A stretch of DNA of 64,000 nt from Aquabacter sp. L1I39 (GTDB taxonomy: Bacteria; Pseudomonadota; Alphaproteobacteria; Rhizobiales; Xanthobacteraceae): assembly GCF_017742835.1 (NCBI RefSeq), contig NZ_CP072392.1:3408387-3472386 (forward strand). Direction: 5' to 3'. The notes beneath the pieces are model-generated. The model did no database searches, was not told the DNA's origin, and saw only the letters and a list, made by a program, of their open reading frames with translations. The translations under genes were made by a program, and so were the position numbers. Within the stretch, counting starts at the first letter, position 1. The number at the start of each line of letters is the position of its first letter. Below, piece by piece: positions 8,325 through 16,496 of the stretch.

Positions 8325-9386
8325 GTGTCCTTCTTCGAACGCTACCTGACCGTCTGGGTCTTTCTGTGCATCCTCGTCGGCATCGGGCTTGGCGCTCTGG
8401 CGCCGGGGCTGTTCCACGCCATTGGCAGCCTGGAGGTGGCGCGGGTGAACCTGCCCGTGGCCGTGCTCATCTGGCTGATGATCGTGCCCATGCTGCTGAA
8501 GATCGATTTCGGCGCGCTGGCACAGGTGAGCCGGCACTGGCGCGGCATCGGCGTCACGCTCTTGGTGAACTGGGCCGTGAAGCCCTTCTCCATGGCGCTC
8601 CTGGGGTCGATCTTCATCGGCCACCTGTTCCGGCCCTATCTGCCGGCGGACCAGATCGACAGCTACATTGCCGGCCTCATCCTTTTGGCGGCGGCGCCCT
8701 GCACGGCCATGGTGTTCGTGTGGTCGAACCTCACCAAGGGCGAGCCGCATTTTACCCTCTCGCAGGTGGCGCTGAACGATGCCATCATGATCGTCGCCTT
8801 CGCCCCCGTGGTGGGGCTGCTGCTGGGCCTGTCCTCCATCACCGTGCCCTGGGCGACGCTGCTTTTGTCCGTGGCGCTCTATATCGTCCTGCCGGTCATC
8901 GCCGCCCAGATCCTGCGCCGGCAGGTGCTGGCCACCGGCGGGACGGCGGGGCTGGAGGGCATCCTGCGGGTGCTCCAGCCGGCCTCCCTGGTGGCGCTCC
9001 TGGCGACCCTCGTCCTCCTCTTCGCCTTCCAGGGTGAGCAGATCCTCGCCCAGCCCTTGGTGATCGCGCTTTTGGCGGTGCCGATCCTGATCCAGGTCTA
9101 TTTCAATTCGGGGCTCGCCTATCTGCTGAACCGCCTCTCCGGCGAGGCCCATTGCGTGGCCGGCCCTTCCGCCCTCATCGGCGCGTCCAATTTCTTCGAG
9201 CTGGCGGTGGCCGCCGCCATCTCCCTGTTCGGCTTTAAGTCCGGCGCCGCGCTCGCCACCGTGGTGGGCGTGCTCATCGAGGTGCCGGTGATGCTCTCCG
9301 TGGTCTGGATCGTGAACCGCACCAAGGATTGGTACGAAGCCGGGGGCGTCAAGGTGCCCGGCCCCTCCCACGACACGTCCCATTGA
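8325..9386 (+). CDS. acr3: ACR3-family arsenite efflux permease
   Basis: A 353-residue inner-membrane protein with about ten hydrophobic helices, starting at GTG 8325. The family signature [20 protein letters not shown] contains Cys126, equivalent to the conserved Cys in helix 4 required for As(OH)3 transport. The second conserved segment is [18 protein letters not shown]. It exports arsenite made by the ArsC domain of the preceding gene, 16 bases upstream. Length and motifs fit Acr3 from proteobacteria. Confidence 0.93.
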   Translation: MSFFERYLTVWVFLCILVGIGLGALAPGLFHAIGSLEVARVNLPVAVLIWLMIVPMLLKIDFGALAQVSRHWRGIGVTLLVNWAVKPFSMALLGSIFIGHLFRPYLPADQIDSYIAGLILLAAAPCTAMVFVWSNLTKGEPHFTLSQVALNDAIMIVAFAPVVGLLLGLSSITVPWATLLLSVALYIVLPVIAAQILRRQVLATGGTAGLEGILRVLQPASLVALLATLVLLFAFQGEQILAQPLVIALLAVPILIQVYFNSGLAYLLNRLSGEAHCVAGPSALIGASNFFELAVAAAISLFGFKSGAALATVVGVLIEVPVMLSVVWIVNRTKDWYEAGGVKVPGPSHDTSH

Positions 9387-9414
9387 GATCGCGCGGCAGA
9401 ACGAGGACAAGAGC

Positions 9415-10458
9415 ATGAAAGTGGGCATTAACGGCCTCGGCCGGATCGGACGCCTCGCCTTGCGCGCCGCCATGGGGGGCGCCGAGCGTCCCGCCGACGA
9501 TCCGCGCGCCGGCAACCGGCTCGACGTGGTGCATCTCAACGAGATCAAGGGCGGGGCGGCGGCCATCGCCCATCTGCTGGAATTCGACAGCGTCCAAGGC
9601 CGCTGGCGCGTGCCGCTTTCAAGCGAGGGGGAGGATCGGGTCCATATCGGCGAGAAGGCCCTGTCCTTTTCCGCCCATGCCACGCCCGGCGACATTCCGT
9701 GGGGCGATCTGGGCGTCGACGTGGTGCTGGAGGCCACCGGCAAGTTTCTCACGCCCGACGTGCTGGAGGGGCACCTGAAGCGCGGCGCCAAGCGCGTCAT
9801 CGTCGCCGCGCCCGTCAAGCATCCCTCGGTGCTGAACGTGGTGGTGGGGGTCAATGCGCACCTTTATGACCGCGCCCGTCACCCCATCGTCACCGCCGCC
9901 TCCTGCACCACCAATTGCCTCGCCCCGGTGGTGAAGGTGGTGCACGAGGCGATCGGCATCCGCCACGGCCAGATCACCACCATCCATGATCCCACCAACA
10001 CCAATGTGGTGGTGGATGCCCCGCACAAGGACCTGCGGCGGGCGCGCTCGGCCATGCTCTCGCTCCAGCCCACCACCACCGGCAGCGCCACCGCCATCGG
10101 CCTGATCTATCCGGACTTGCAGGGCAAGCTGAACGGGCACGCGGTGCGCGCGCCGGTGCTGAATGCCTCGCTCACGGACTGCGTCTTCGAGCTGAACCGG
10201 GAGACCACGGCGCAGGAGGTGAACGACCTGTTCCGGCAGGCCGCGGCTGGCCCGCTCGCCGGCATTCTCGGCTTCGAGCCGCGCCCGCTGGTCTCGGCCG
10301 ATTATGCCCGCGACACCCGCTCCGCCATCGTCGATGGCCTGTCGACCTTGGTGACCGACGGCACCTTGCTGAAGGTCTATGCCTGGTACGACAACGAGAT
10401 GGGCTATGCCTGCCGCATGGTGGACCTGGCCTGCCACATCGCGCGGGAAGGGGTGTGA
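9415..10458 (+). CDS. Arsenic-associated glyceraldehyde-3-phosphate dehydrogenase (ArsJ partner)
   Basis: A 347-residue type I GAPDH. The NAD-binding start is [18 protein letters not shown] and the catalytic Cys164 lies in SCTTNCLAP. The C-terminal [15 protein letters not shown] is typical. The gene ends one base before arsJ starts. Such ars-borne GAPDHs form 1-arseno-3-phosphoglycerate from arsenate and glyceraldehyde-3-phosphate, which ArsJ exports. The linkage makes this role much more likely than glycolysis. Confidence 0.9.
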   Translation: MKVGINGLGRIGRLALRAAMGGAERPADDPRAGNRLDVVHLNEIKGGAAAIAHLLEFDSVQGRWRVPLSSEGEDRVHIGEKALSFSAHATPGDIPWGDLGVDVVLEATGKFLTPDVLEGHLKRGAKRVIVAAPVKHPSVLNVVVGVNAHLYDRARHPIVTAASCTTNCLAPVVKVVHEAIGIRHGQITTIHDPTNTNVVVDAPHKDLRRARSAMLSLQPTTTGSATAIGLIYPDLQGKLNGHAVRAPVLNASLTDCVFELNRETTAQEVNDLFRQAAAGPLAGILGFEPRPLVSADYARDTRSAIVDGLSTLVTDGTLLKVYAWYDNEMGYACRMVDLACHIAREGV

Positions 10459-10459
10459 C

Positions 10460-11719
10460 ATGACGCGCGCGCCGGCGGCCGCAGGGCTCCGCAACTACGC
10501 CATCGTGACGGCGGCCTATTGGGGCTTCACGCTCACCGACGGCGCGCTGCGCATGATCGTGCTCTTCACCTTCTTCAAGCTCGGCTATTCGCCGTTCACG
10601 CTGGCTTTCCTGTTCGTGCTCTATGAGGCCGCCGGCATCGGCGCCAACCTGATCGGCGGGTGGCTCGCGGCGCGCTTCGGCATCACCCGGATGCTGATGG
10701 TGGGGCTGGTGACGCAGATCAGCGGCTTCCTGGTGCTGTCGGCGGTCTCCCCCCTCTGGGCCGCAGGGCTCCTGGTGCCGTGGGTGGTGATGGCGCAGGG
10801 CATTTGCGGGGTGGCCAAGGACCTCACCAAGACCGCCTCCAAATCCGCCATCAAGATCACCGAGGCCGATGCCAAGGGCGGCGTAGAGGGGCGCCTGTTT
10901 CGCTGGGTGGCGTGGTTCACCGGCTCCAAGAACGCCATGAAGGGGCTCGGCTTCCTGCTGGGTGGCGTGCTGCTGGAAGCCATCGGCTTCCGCCCCGCGC
11001 TCTGGCTGATGGCGGCGGCGCTGGGGCTGGTGCTCGTGGGGGTGGTGGCGTTCCTGCCGCCGCTCCTCGGCAAGGCGAAGGCGAGCCGCAGCGTGAAGGA
11101 ATTGTTCGCCAAGAACCGGGGCGTCAACCTGCTGGCGCTGGCGCGCGTCGCCTTGTTCGGGGCGCGTGACGTGTGGTTCGTGGTGGGCGTTCCGGTCTAC
11201 CTCTATGCATCGGGCTGGACCTTCGTCATGGTCGGCGGCTTCCTGGCCCTGTGGACCATCGGCTATGGCCTGGTCCAGGCGATGGCGCCGGCCGTCGTCA
11301 CCCGCAGCCCCGACGGCCTGTCCCGCGAGGTGCCGGCGGCCCGGTGGTGGGCGCTGGCGCTGGCGGTGATCCCGGCGGCGCTGGCGGGCTGGCTGGCCAT
11401 GTCTCCCGCCTATGGGGATGTGGTGCTGGTGGCGGGCCTGTGCGTCTTCGGGTTTGCCTTCGCCGTCAATTCCTCCCTGCACTCCTACCTGATCCTGGCC
11501 TATGCGGGCTCGGAGAAGGCGGCGGAGGATGTGGGCTTCTATTACGCGGCCAATGCCGCCGGGCGCTTCATCGGCACGCTCTTGTCCGGCCTGCTCTACC
11601 AGGTGGGCGGCATCTATACCTGCCTCGGCGGATCGGCCCTGATGCTGGCCTTGTGCCTTGCCGCGACGCTCCTCCTGCCCTTGAATACCCGCTCCCGGAT
11701 CGGCCCCGCCGCGGCCTGA
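10460..11719 (+). CDS. arsJ: ArsJ, organoarsenical (1-arseno-3-phosphoglycerate) MFS exporter
   Basis: A 419-residue major facilitator with about 11-12 membrane helices. The start ATG 10460 follows the GAPDH stop by one base. The N-terminus LRNYAIVTAAYWGFTLTDGALRMIVLFTFF and the loop GVAKDLTKTASKSAIK are characteristic of ArsJ. Together with the preceding GAPDH it gives a reduction-independent arsenate resistance route, complementing ArsC plus ACR3 in the same cluster. It is the last ars gene; a GC-rich hairpin at 11753-11783 without a T-run follows. Confidence 0.9.
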   Translation: MTRAPAAAGLRNYAIVTAAYWGFTLTDGALRMIVLFTFFKLGYSPFTLAFLFVLYEAAGIGANLIGGWLAARFGITRMLMVGLVTQISGFLVLSAVSPLWAAGLLVPWVVMAQGICGVAKDLTKTASKSAIKITEADAKGGVEGRLFRWVAWFTGSKNAMKGLGFLLGGVLLEAIGFRPALWLMAAALGLVLVGVVAFLPPLLGKAKASRSVKELFAKNRGVNLLALARVALFGARDVWFVVGVPVYLYASGWTFVMVGGFLALWTIGYGLVQAMAPAVVTRSPDGLSREVPAARWWALALAVIPAALAGWLAMSPAYGDVVLVAGLCVFGFAFAVNSSLHSYLILAYAGSEKAAEDVGFYYAANAAGRFIGTLLSGLLYQVGGIYTCLGGSALMLALCLAATLLLPLNTRSRIGPAAA

Positions 11720-11866
11720 GGGAGCAAGCGCCGCTGCATGAGAGGCCCAAACGCCGCGGCCCTCGCCACCCTGGCGGCGCGGCCGCGTCCGCGCGCGACG
11801 CGCGTCTGGATCCGGACCTTACGTGCGCGCGTGGGCGAATCTAACGGGCTAGCCCCGGCGCAAGCT

Positions 11867-11899
11867 ATTGATTTTTAAGGAAAAGTGGCGCTCCCAAGG
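11867..11899 (+). repeat. Distal att-like direct repeat of the tRNA-Glu 3' end
   Basis: TGGCGCTCCCAAGG at 11886-11899 is identical to the 3' end of the tRNA-Glu gene (13049-13062). Extended leftward, 11867-11899 matches 13030-13062 in 30 of 33 bases. Tyrosine-recombinase islands duplicate a tRNA 3' end in this way. The repeat also marks the boundary between the ars cluster and the relic; 11720-11866 holds only GC-rich hairpin-forming sequence. Confidence 0.75.
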
Positions 11900-12091
11900 T
11901 AAGCTAAGCCCTTTAGAGCACCACATCCGGCCGGGATCATTCTCGACCAGAACCCTTGGCATTACACGGTTTTGCCGATGATGAGCCGAGGGTGCCATCC
12001 TTCTATTCAACGGCTGACCCGGACGGATGTGTATCACGGATCGGTGCCATCTCTCTGCATGGAGGGCAAGGAGGCTGCACCGCTCTTTCCC

Positions 12092-12268
12092 TCATGTCTC
12101 AGGCTTGGGCTTCGGCTTGCGCTTGGCCTTCGGCTTGGATTTGGGCTCATCCTCATCCTTGCCCACGATGACCAGATCGCCCGGCATCCAGGTGAAGCGG
12201 CGCCATCTTTCCTCGCTCATGGGAGGATCTTGGTTCTCGGGTTTGTCGGGCTTATCGTTCTCATTCAT
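12092..12268 (-). CDS. Small charged hypothetical protein
   Basis: A 58-residue protein beginning MNENDKPDKPENQDPP and ending in a Lys/Pro tail (KSKPKAKRKPKPKPET). The middle SEERWRRFTWMPGDLVIVGK looks folded. I chose ATG 12268 because GGAG precedes it at nine bases; another ATG lies five codons upstream at 12283. The composition is non-random and the lysine-rich tail suggests nucleic acid binding, but the family is unknown to me. It lies between the two att-like repeats, so it is island cargo or a survivor of the deletion. Confidence 0.5.
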   Translation of the reverse strand: MNENDKPDKPENQDPPMSEERWRRFTWMPGDLVIVGKDEDEPKSKPKAKRKPKPKPET

Positions 12269-12366
12269 TCTCAGAGTCTCCATCGATCTAGGGCAGCGGC
12301 ACAGGCCTCGGATTGGAATTTGATACGATAGACCACTTGGCGGCTGATGCCGACCTAGAGCATGCG

Positions 12367-12395
12367 CCGATCAGATGGCATCGCCATCTGATCGG
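12367..12395. repeat. 13-bp perfect inverted repeat
   Basis: Arms 12367-12379 (CCGATCAGATGGC) and 12383-12395 (GCCATCTGATCGG) with a three-base loop. It shares the ATCAGAT/ATCTGAT core with the hairpin at 12434-12460. Probably a dispersed intergenic palindrome or a transcript-end hairpin; there is no T-run. Confidence 0.6.
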
Positions 12396-12433
12396 ATCAC
12401 GCATTCTCTATCAATGGGTTAGAGGGCGATTCA

Positions 12434-12460
12434 CCCATCAGATTGATTCAATCTGATGGG
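12434..12460. repeat. 12-bp perfect inverted repeat
   Basis: Arms 12434-12445 (CCCATCAGATTG) and 12449-12460 (CAATCTGATGGG) with loop ATT. It overlaps the 3' end of the recombinase fragment on the minus strand. The core is related to the hairpin 40 bases upstream, suggesting two copies of one element. Confidence 0.6.
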
Positions 12461-12675
12461 ATCGCGCTCTCGCGTGCGACATTGGAGACACCCTTGCCCG
12501 CTGAGAGCATCTCCTGAGCGGCGATGAGCTGTTCAGAAGAGAAGGTGGGCTTTCGGCCCCGGTAGCGGTTCACTCGTTCCTTCTCATTTAAGCGAACGGT
12601 GTGGGTGTGGCCAACATATTGATTAAATTCAGCTTCCTCGTTCAGATAGAGGGACAAGGCATCTGTGATCTTCAA
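12448..12675 (-). pseudogene. Composite recombinase fragment (integrase core-binding start joined to resolvase C-terminal helix-turn-helix)
   Basis: A 75-residue frame. The first part (ITDALSLYLNEEAEFNQY) looks like the start of the SAM-like core-binding domain of a tyrosine recombinase. That would continue the neighbouring N-terminal fragment after a frameshift near 12672. The second part (NRYRGRKPTFSSEQLIAAQEML, then GKGVSNVARES) matches the C-terminal DNA-binding region of serine resolvases (RYRGRKPTF hallmark). No catalytic domain of either class remains. It is decayed and chimeric. Confidence 0.55.
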
Positions 12676-13031
12676 TGAATGTGCGGTGGGATATGCCCCT
12701 CAGTGGGCGTGCCCCTAATTGAGGCAACGTCAAATCCGGTGGGCTGAATGGCCATTGGGGATTGAAAACCCGCCGCCGGGGCACCTGCATTCAATGACCG
12801 AAGCCAACGCTCCACCTGAAGATGGACCTCCAGCAGCCGCAGCTCGGCCACGGAGCGATCTTTGGTCTTCAGGGAGATGAGAACCTCTCGCTTAGCCGCA
12901 ACCGCAACCAGACCGCTGGGGACCCGCCTGCGATAGCGAAAGACACCCTGCTTTGTGATCTGAACATGGGGAAGCGCCGCAGCCAATCCGCCAATGTGTA
13001 TGACCCCTGGTATCACTGGGTCACAACGCAT
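12672..13031 (-). pseudogene. N-terminal remnant of a phage-type tyrosine recombinase
   Basis: A 119-residue frame whose middle, GVFRYRRRVPSGLVAVAAKREVLISLKTKD followed by AELRLLEVHLQVERWL, is typical of the DUF6538-type N-terminal arm of alphaproteobacterial island integrases. It begins at the edge of the att-like repeat next to the tRNA-Glu gene, the usual integrase position. The catalytic core (R...HxxR...Y) is absent, so the protein cannot recombine DNA. It overlaps the next fragment by four bases (ATGA), but that looks like a frameshift rather than an operon. Confidence 0.65.
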
Positions 13032-13062
13032 TGATTTTTCAGGAAGAATGGCGCTCCCAAGG
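13030..13062 (-). repeat. Proximal att-like repeat at the tRNA-Glu 3' end
   Basis: Contains the last 14 bases of the tRNA gene (TGG CCA-complement through the acceptor stem) and 19 bases beyond it. It matches 11867-11899 in 30 of 33 bases. The functional tRNA 3' end is retained on this side. Confidence 0.75.
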
Positions 13063-13124
13063 GGACTCGAACCCCTGTTTTCGCCGTGAGAGGGCGACGT
13101 CCTAGACCGCTAGACGATGGGAGC
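13049..13124 (-). tRNA. tRNA-Glu (anticodon CTC)
   Basis: A 76-base cloverleaf on the minus strand with encoded CCA. The acceptor GCTCCCA pairs with TGGGAGC. The anticodon stem is TCGCC/GGCGA with seven-base loop CTCTCAC, giving anticodon CTC (complement of 13088-13090). The T-arm AGGGG-TTCGAGT-CCCCT is perfect. It serves as the attachment site of the relic island. Confidence 0.97.
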
Positions 13125-13141
13125 CGGCCGAGAAGGCGCTT

Positions 13142-13170
13142 CGTATATCCGCGAACGGGGGGCGCATCAA
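13142..13170 (-). promoter_or_regulatory. Predicted sigma70-type promoter of tRNA-Glu
   Basis: On the minus strand, TTGATG (complement of 13165-13170), a 17-base spacer, then TATACG (complement of 13142-13147). Initiation would be near 13135, about 11 bases before the mature tRNA 5' end. Confidence 0.55.
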
Positions 13171-13254
13171 GCCCTCATTCGCGGCGGGGGCGTTTTCCCG
13201 CGGCGGGTGGTCGCCGGCTTGTGGATAAGCGGGGCCGGGGCGGCTTCGGCGGGG

Positions 13255-13833
13255 TCAGGCGGAGGCGGCGGGGCGCTCCTTCCAGCGGCGGGTCAAGGGC
13301 AGGCGGATGTCAAACAGATCGAGGGCGCGGGCCACCGTCTGGTTCACCACGTCGTCGAGGCTTTCCGGCCGGTGATAGAAGGCCGGGACCGGCGGCATGA
13401 TGATGGCGCCATTCTGGGTCGCCTGGGCCATCAGCGCGATGTGGCCGGCATGGAGCGGCGTCTCCCGCAGGAGCAGAACCACCCGCCGGCGCTCCTTCAG
13501 GCACACGTCGGCGGCGCGCACCGTCAGTTCGTCATTGTAGCAATGGGCGATGCCGCTCAGCGTCTTGATGGAGCAGGGCGCCACCAGCATGCCGGCGGTG
13601 AGGAAGGAGCCCGACGAGAGGGCGGCGCCGATGTCCTTGGGGTTGTACACCTCGTCCGCCAAAGCGCGCACGTCGTCGGCCCGCAGGTCCGTCTCCTCGG
13701 CGATGGTGCGCAGGCCCGCCGGGGTGAGGATGAGGTGGGTCTCCACATCCGGCAGCGGGCGCAGCAATTCCAGCGCCCGGATGCCGTAGAGGGCGCCCGA
13801 GGCGCCGGTAATGGCGAGGATGAGGCGTTTCAT
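13255..13833 (-). CDS. ubiX: UbiX-family flavin prenyltransferase
   Basis: A 192-residue flavoprotein that attaches dimethylallyl phosphate to FMN to make prenyl-FMN, the cofactor of UbiD decarboxylases. Family marks are MKRLILAITGASGALYGIR at the start, SGSFLTAGMLVAPCSIKTLSGIAHCYNDEL in the middle, and RRVVLLLRETPLHAGH with AIIMPPVPAFYHRPESLDD. All are present and the length is normal. The start codon overlaps the upstream stop (ATGA). It could serve ubiquinone synthesis, the UbiD encoded at 26346-27971, or both. Confidence 0.93.
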   Translation of the reverse strand: MKRLILAITGASGALYGIRALELLRPLPDVETHLILTPAGLRTIAEETDLRADDVRALADEVYNPKDIGAALSSGSFLTAGMLVAPCSIKTLSGIAHCYNDELTVRAADVCLKERRRVVLLLRETPLHAGHIALMAQATQNGAIIMPPVPAFYHRPESLDDVVNQTVARALDLFDIRLPLTRRWKERPAASA

Positions 13834-14345
13834 GGGGTTTCCGTCCCTGCTGCGCGCGCGATCCATGCCGCGGCGTCCTTTTCCTGTGGGGTGAGCGGGC
13901 GCCCGGCGGCGGCCTCGGCCACGGCCAGGATGCCGGCGCGGGCCAAGGCCTCCGCCGGTCCTGGTTGCGCATCGCCGGGGCAAAGCAGGGCGCCCAGTTC
14001 CTCCAGCTCGATGATCTCGGCGGCGATTTCCAGCGCCTGGAGCTTCTCCCGCAGCTTGGCGGTGCGGTCGGAGGGGGCGGGGGCCGGGCCGGTCTTCAGG
14101 CGGCGGCGCACCGCCCGCAGCGGGCGCACCACTTCGCCGTGCCAGTCGGCGACACGGGCGTGCGCCACCGCGATATCGTCGCGGCCGATGGCCTGCCGCA
14201 GCACCGCGCCGCGCCAGGCGGCGAACAGCAGCAGGTTCACGTCGAGCCCGGTTGCGTCCTGGAGCAGCAGGCAGGCGGAGGAGACGCCCTCCCGGGCATA
14301 GAGCACCAAAGCGTACTCCTTGAGGCCCAGGGGCTCGTCCGCCAT
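13830..14345 (-). CDS. TIGR02444 family protein
   Basis: A 171-residue, alpha-helical soluble protein. The N-terminal region KEYALVLYAREGVSSACLLLQDATGLDVNLLLFAAWRG is the signature of the TIGR02444/DUF2390 family, whose function is unknown. The start at 14345 fits the family N-terminus (MADEPLGLKEYAL); the frame is open further upstream. It is coupled to ubiX by a four-base overlap and follows the MocR gene by 13 bases, so all three are probably one transcript. Confidence 0.75.
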   Translation of the reverse strand: MADEPLGLKEYALVLYAREGVSSACLLLQDATGLDVNLLLFAAWRGAVLRQAIGRDDIAVAHARVADWHGEVVRPLRAVRRRLKTGPAPAPSDRTAKLREKLQALEIAAEIIELEELGALLCPGDAQPGPAEALARAGILAVAEAAAGRPLTPQEKDAAAWIARAAGTETP

Positions 14346-14358
14346 GTCCGCTCTCCCG

Positions 14359-15732
14359 TCACACCAGCGAGATGGCTTCCGCCCGCTCCAATATGGCGCG
14401 CAGTTCCAGGAGGGCGGCCTCAAGGTCCGCTTCGCTTGCCGCCGCGCCGAGGCACAGGCGCACGCCGAGGCTGGCCGGGTCCTGCGGGCGCAGGGCGCCG
14501 GGTGGGGCCAGCGTGATGCCCGCCTGGGCGGCCTGGGCGATGAAGGCCATGAGCGTGCGGCCCATGGGCAAGGGCAGCCAGATGTGGAAGCAGGGCGGCC
14601 CGTTGCGCACCGGCAGCCAGTCGCGCAGCACGCGGCGCAGCACCTCGTCGCGCTGGGCCGCCTTCTCGCGCTTCAGCATGGCCTGGCGGGCGAGGCCACC
14701 ATTGCGGATGAGGCGGGCGACGGCCTCGGCCATCACCGGCACCGCCATCCAGCCGGTGGCGCGCAGGGCATTGATGCAGCGGTCGCGGAAGGCGTCGGGG
14801 GCGATCATGGCGCCGATCCTGAGGCCCGGCGCGAGGCACTTGGCCAGACTCACCGCATAGAAGGACCGTTCCGGCACCAGAGCCGAGAGCGGCTGCGGCG
14901 GCACCGGCATGAGGAAGGCATAGGCGTCGTCCTCGAGCAGATAGGCGTCATGCCGGCGCAGGATGTCGGCGATGGCGAGCCGCCGGTCATGGGGCATGAC
15001 GGTGCCGGTGGGCGTCTGGAGGGTGGGCATGCAATAGAGCGCCCGCGCCCCGGTCTCGCGGAAGGCGGCGTCCAGCGCATCGGGGATCAGCCCGTTGGAA
15101 TCCATGGCCACGCCGTGGAGGCGGTAGCCGTGCTGGGCTGAGAGGGCGAGCATGCCCGAATAGGTCAGGGCCTCGGTGAGCACCGGGTCGCCCGGCGCCG
15201 CCACCATGCCGAGCGCGATCGACAGGGCATGCTGGGCGCCGTGGGTGATGAAGACGCGGTCCGGGTCCGCCGCCATGCCGTGATTGGCGAGCCAGGAGGC
15301 CACCGCCTCCCGGTGGTCGCGCCGGCCCTGGTGGGGCAGGTAGCCAAGAAGGCCTTCCATCTCGCCATCGGCGACGATCTCCGCCAGCGTCGCGGCGATG
15401 AGGTCCGCTTCGCCGGTGGCGGGGGGCACGTTGAGGGCGAGGTTGATGCCGGCGCGGGCGCCGCTGGGCTCGGGGCGGGCGGCGGGCTTGCGGCGAAGCA
15501 CGAAGGTGCCGCGCCCCACCTCGCCGGAAATGAGGCCGCGCTGCTCGGCTTCCGCATAGGCCTTGGAAACGGTGCCCACGGAGAGGCCGAGGCGCTCGGC
15601 CATGTCGCGCTGGGGCAGCAGGCGCGTGCCCGGCCGCACCCGGCCGGAGGCGATGTCCGCCTCCAGCTGGTCGACGATGGTCACGTAGCGCGGGCCGCGC
15701 TGCGTGGAGAGGGAAGGCACCCAGTCGGTCAT
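14359..15732 (-). CDS. MocR-type regulator (GntR helix-turn-helix plus aminotransferase-like domain)
   Basis: A 457-residue protein. Residues 10-80 form a GntR winged helix (RYVTIVDQLEADIASGRVRPGTRLLPQRDMAERLGLSVGTVSKAYAEAEQRGLI). The rest is a fold-type I aminotransferase-like domain with the PLP-lysine segment SLAKCLAPGLRIG near residue 290. MocR/PdxR proteins bind PLP and use it as a sensor. The start at 15732 is where the GntR domain begins. It is divergent from the NIPSNAP gene, and repeats in the shared 303-base gap are candidate binding sites. Confidence 0.87.
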   Translation of the reverse strand: MTDWVPSLSTQRGPRYVTIVDQLEADIASGRVRPGTRLLPQRDMAERLGLSVGTVSKAYAEAEQRGLISGEVGRGTFVLRRKPAARPEPSGARAGINLALNVPPATGEADLIAATLAEIVADGEMEGLLGYLPHQGRRDHREAVASWLANHGMAADPDRVFITHGAQHALSIALGMVAAPGDPVLTEALTYSGMLALSAQHGYRLHGVAMDSNGLIPDALDAAFRETGARALYCMPTLQTPTGTVMPHDRRLAIADILRRHDAYLLEDDAYAFLMPVPPQPLSALVPERSFYAVSLAKCLAPGLRIGAMIAPDAFRDRCINALRATGWMAVPVMAEAVARLIRNGGLARQAMLKREKAAQRDEVLRRVLRDWLPVRNGPPCFHIWLPLPMGRTLMAFIAQAAQAGITLAPPGALRPQDPASLGVRLCLGAAASEADLEAALLELRAILERAEAISLV

Positions 15733-16035
15733 TGGCTCACCCGTTTGCCTCTCAGCGAATAGTACAATCCCGAAATTGATGCAATATCCGGTTGTCATTG
15801 AGCGGCGCTTCTCACCAGGAAAGCCGCCAAACCAGCGCAAGACGGGCATTCTTAGCGTCATGTTGATGCGATGCAGCATCCAGATCACGGCATTGCATCA
15901 TAAAATGATAGGTCAAATTACAGCATTGCCTTATTTCAATGATTGACTCATCGCTCTTTGCATCGCTATCGTCCCAGTCAATCAGAACGCGGCCCGCCCC
16001 AGAATGCGATCAGCCGCGCCCATCGGGAGACGCTC
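15733..16035. promoter_or_regulatory. Divergent control region with repeated TGATGCAAT motifs
   Basis: A 303-base AT-richer gap between the MocR and NIPSNAP genes. TGATGCAAT at 15777-15785 is repeated in inverse orientation as ATTGCATCA at 15892-15900. The first copy is itself within a small palindrome, ATTG-ATG-CAAT (15775-15785). A perfect GATGC-A-GCATC palindrome lies at 15870-15880. MocR proteins usually bind paired sites between themselves and their target, so these are plausible operators. I see no RNA gene or further coding sequence. Confidence 0.45.
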
Positions 16036-16359
16036 ATGCTCTATGAGATCCGGGTCTACACGGCATCCGAAGGCAAGGCCGAGGCCATGCGCCAACGCTT
16101 CCTCACCGAGGTGGTCCCGCGCATGCCCAGGCACGGCATCGAGCTGGTCGGCGTGTTCACCGCGCCAGAGGAAGACGGCCGGCTCACCTACCTCACCCGC
16201 TTCGCCGACGAGGCCGCCCGCGCCGCCGGCTGGGCCTCCTTCGGCGGCGATGCCGAATGGAAGGCGGTCAAAGCCGCCACCGAGGTGGACGGGCCGCTGC
16301 TCGCCGCCCAGTCCGTGTCCGTGCTCACCCCCGCCGCCGCCGGGCTGCTGCTCGGCTGA
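16036..16359 (+). CDS. NIPSNAP family protein
   Basis: A 107-residue ferredoxin-like-fold protein. MLYEIRVYTASEGKAEAMRQRFLTEVVPRMPRHGIELVGVFT is the NIPSNAP signature, followed by LTYLTRFADEAARAAGWASF. ATG 16036 is preceded by GGGAGA. The exact role of the family is unknown; related dimeric alpha/beta-barrel proteins are often catabolic accessories. It is divergent from MocR and 137 bases ahead of the hydroxylase operon, so it probably belongs to that regulon. Confidence 0.85.
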   Translation: MLYEIRVYTASEGKAEAMRQRFLTEVVPRMPRHGIELVGVFTAPEEDGRLTYLTRFADEAARAAGWASFGGDAEWKAVKAATEVDGPLLAAQSVSVLTPAAAGLLLG

Positions 16360-16496
16360 GGTCCGGCCGGGGGACGGGATCCCTCCGGCCCCGCGCGTTC
16401 GGCCCTCTCGGGGAGGCGCCGGCATGCGTGCGCGCATTGGCTCCGCATCCGGCCCGGCCCGCCGCCCCAAGCGGCCCGCCCTTGCAGGAAGACATC

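Noticed and set aside
9415..10458. Glycolytic GAPDH
   Set aside because: It is sandwiched between acr3 and arsJ with a one-base gap to arsJ, the known arsenate-detoxification pair.
12367..12460. CRISPR-like array from the repeated ATCAGAT words
   Set aside because: Only two palindromes with different arms and no spacer regularity or cas genes.
12448..13031. Functional island integrase
   Set aside because: No catalytic residues of tyrosine or serine recombinases remain in either fragment.
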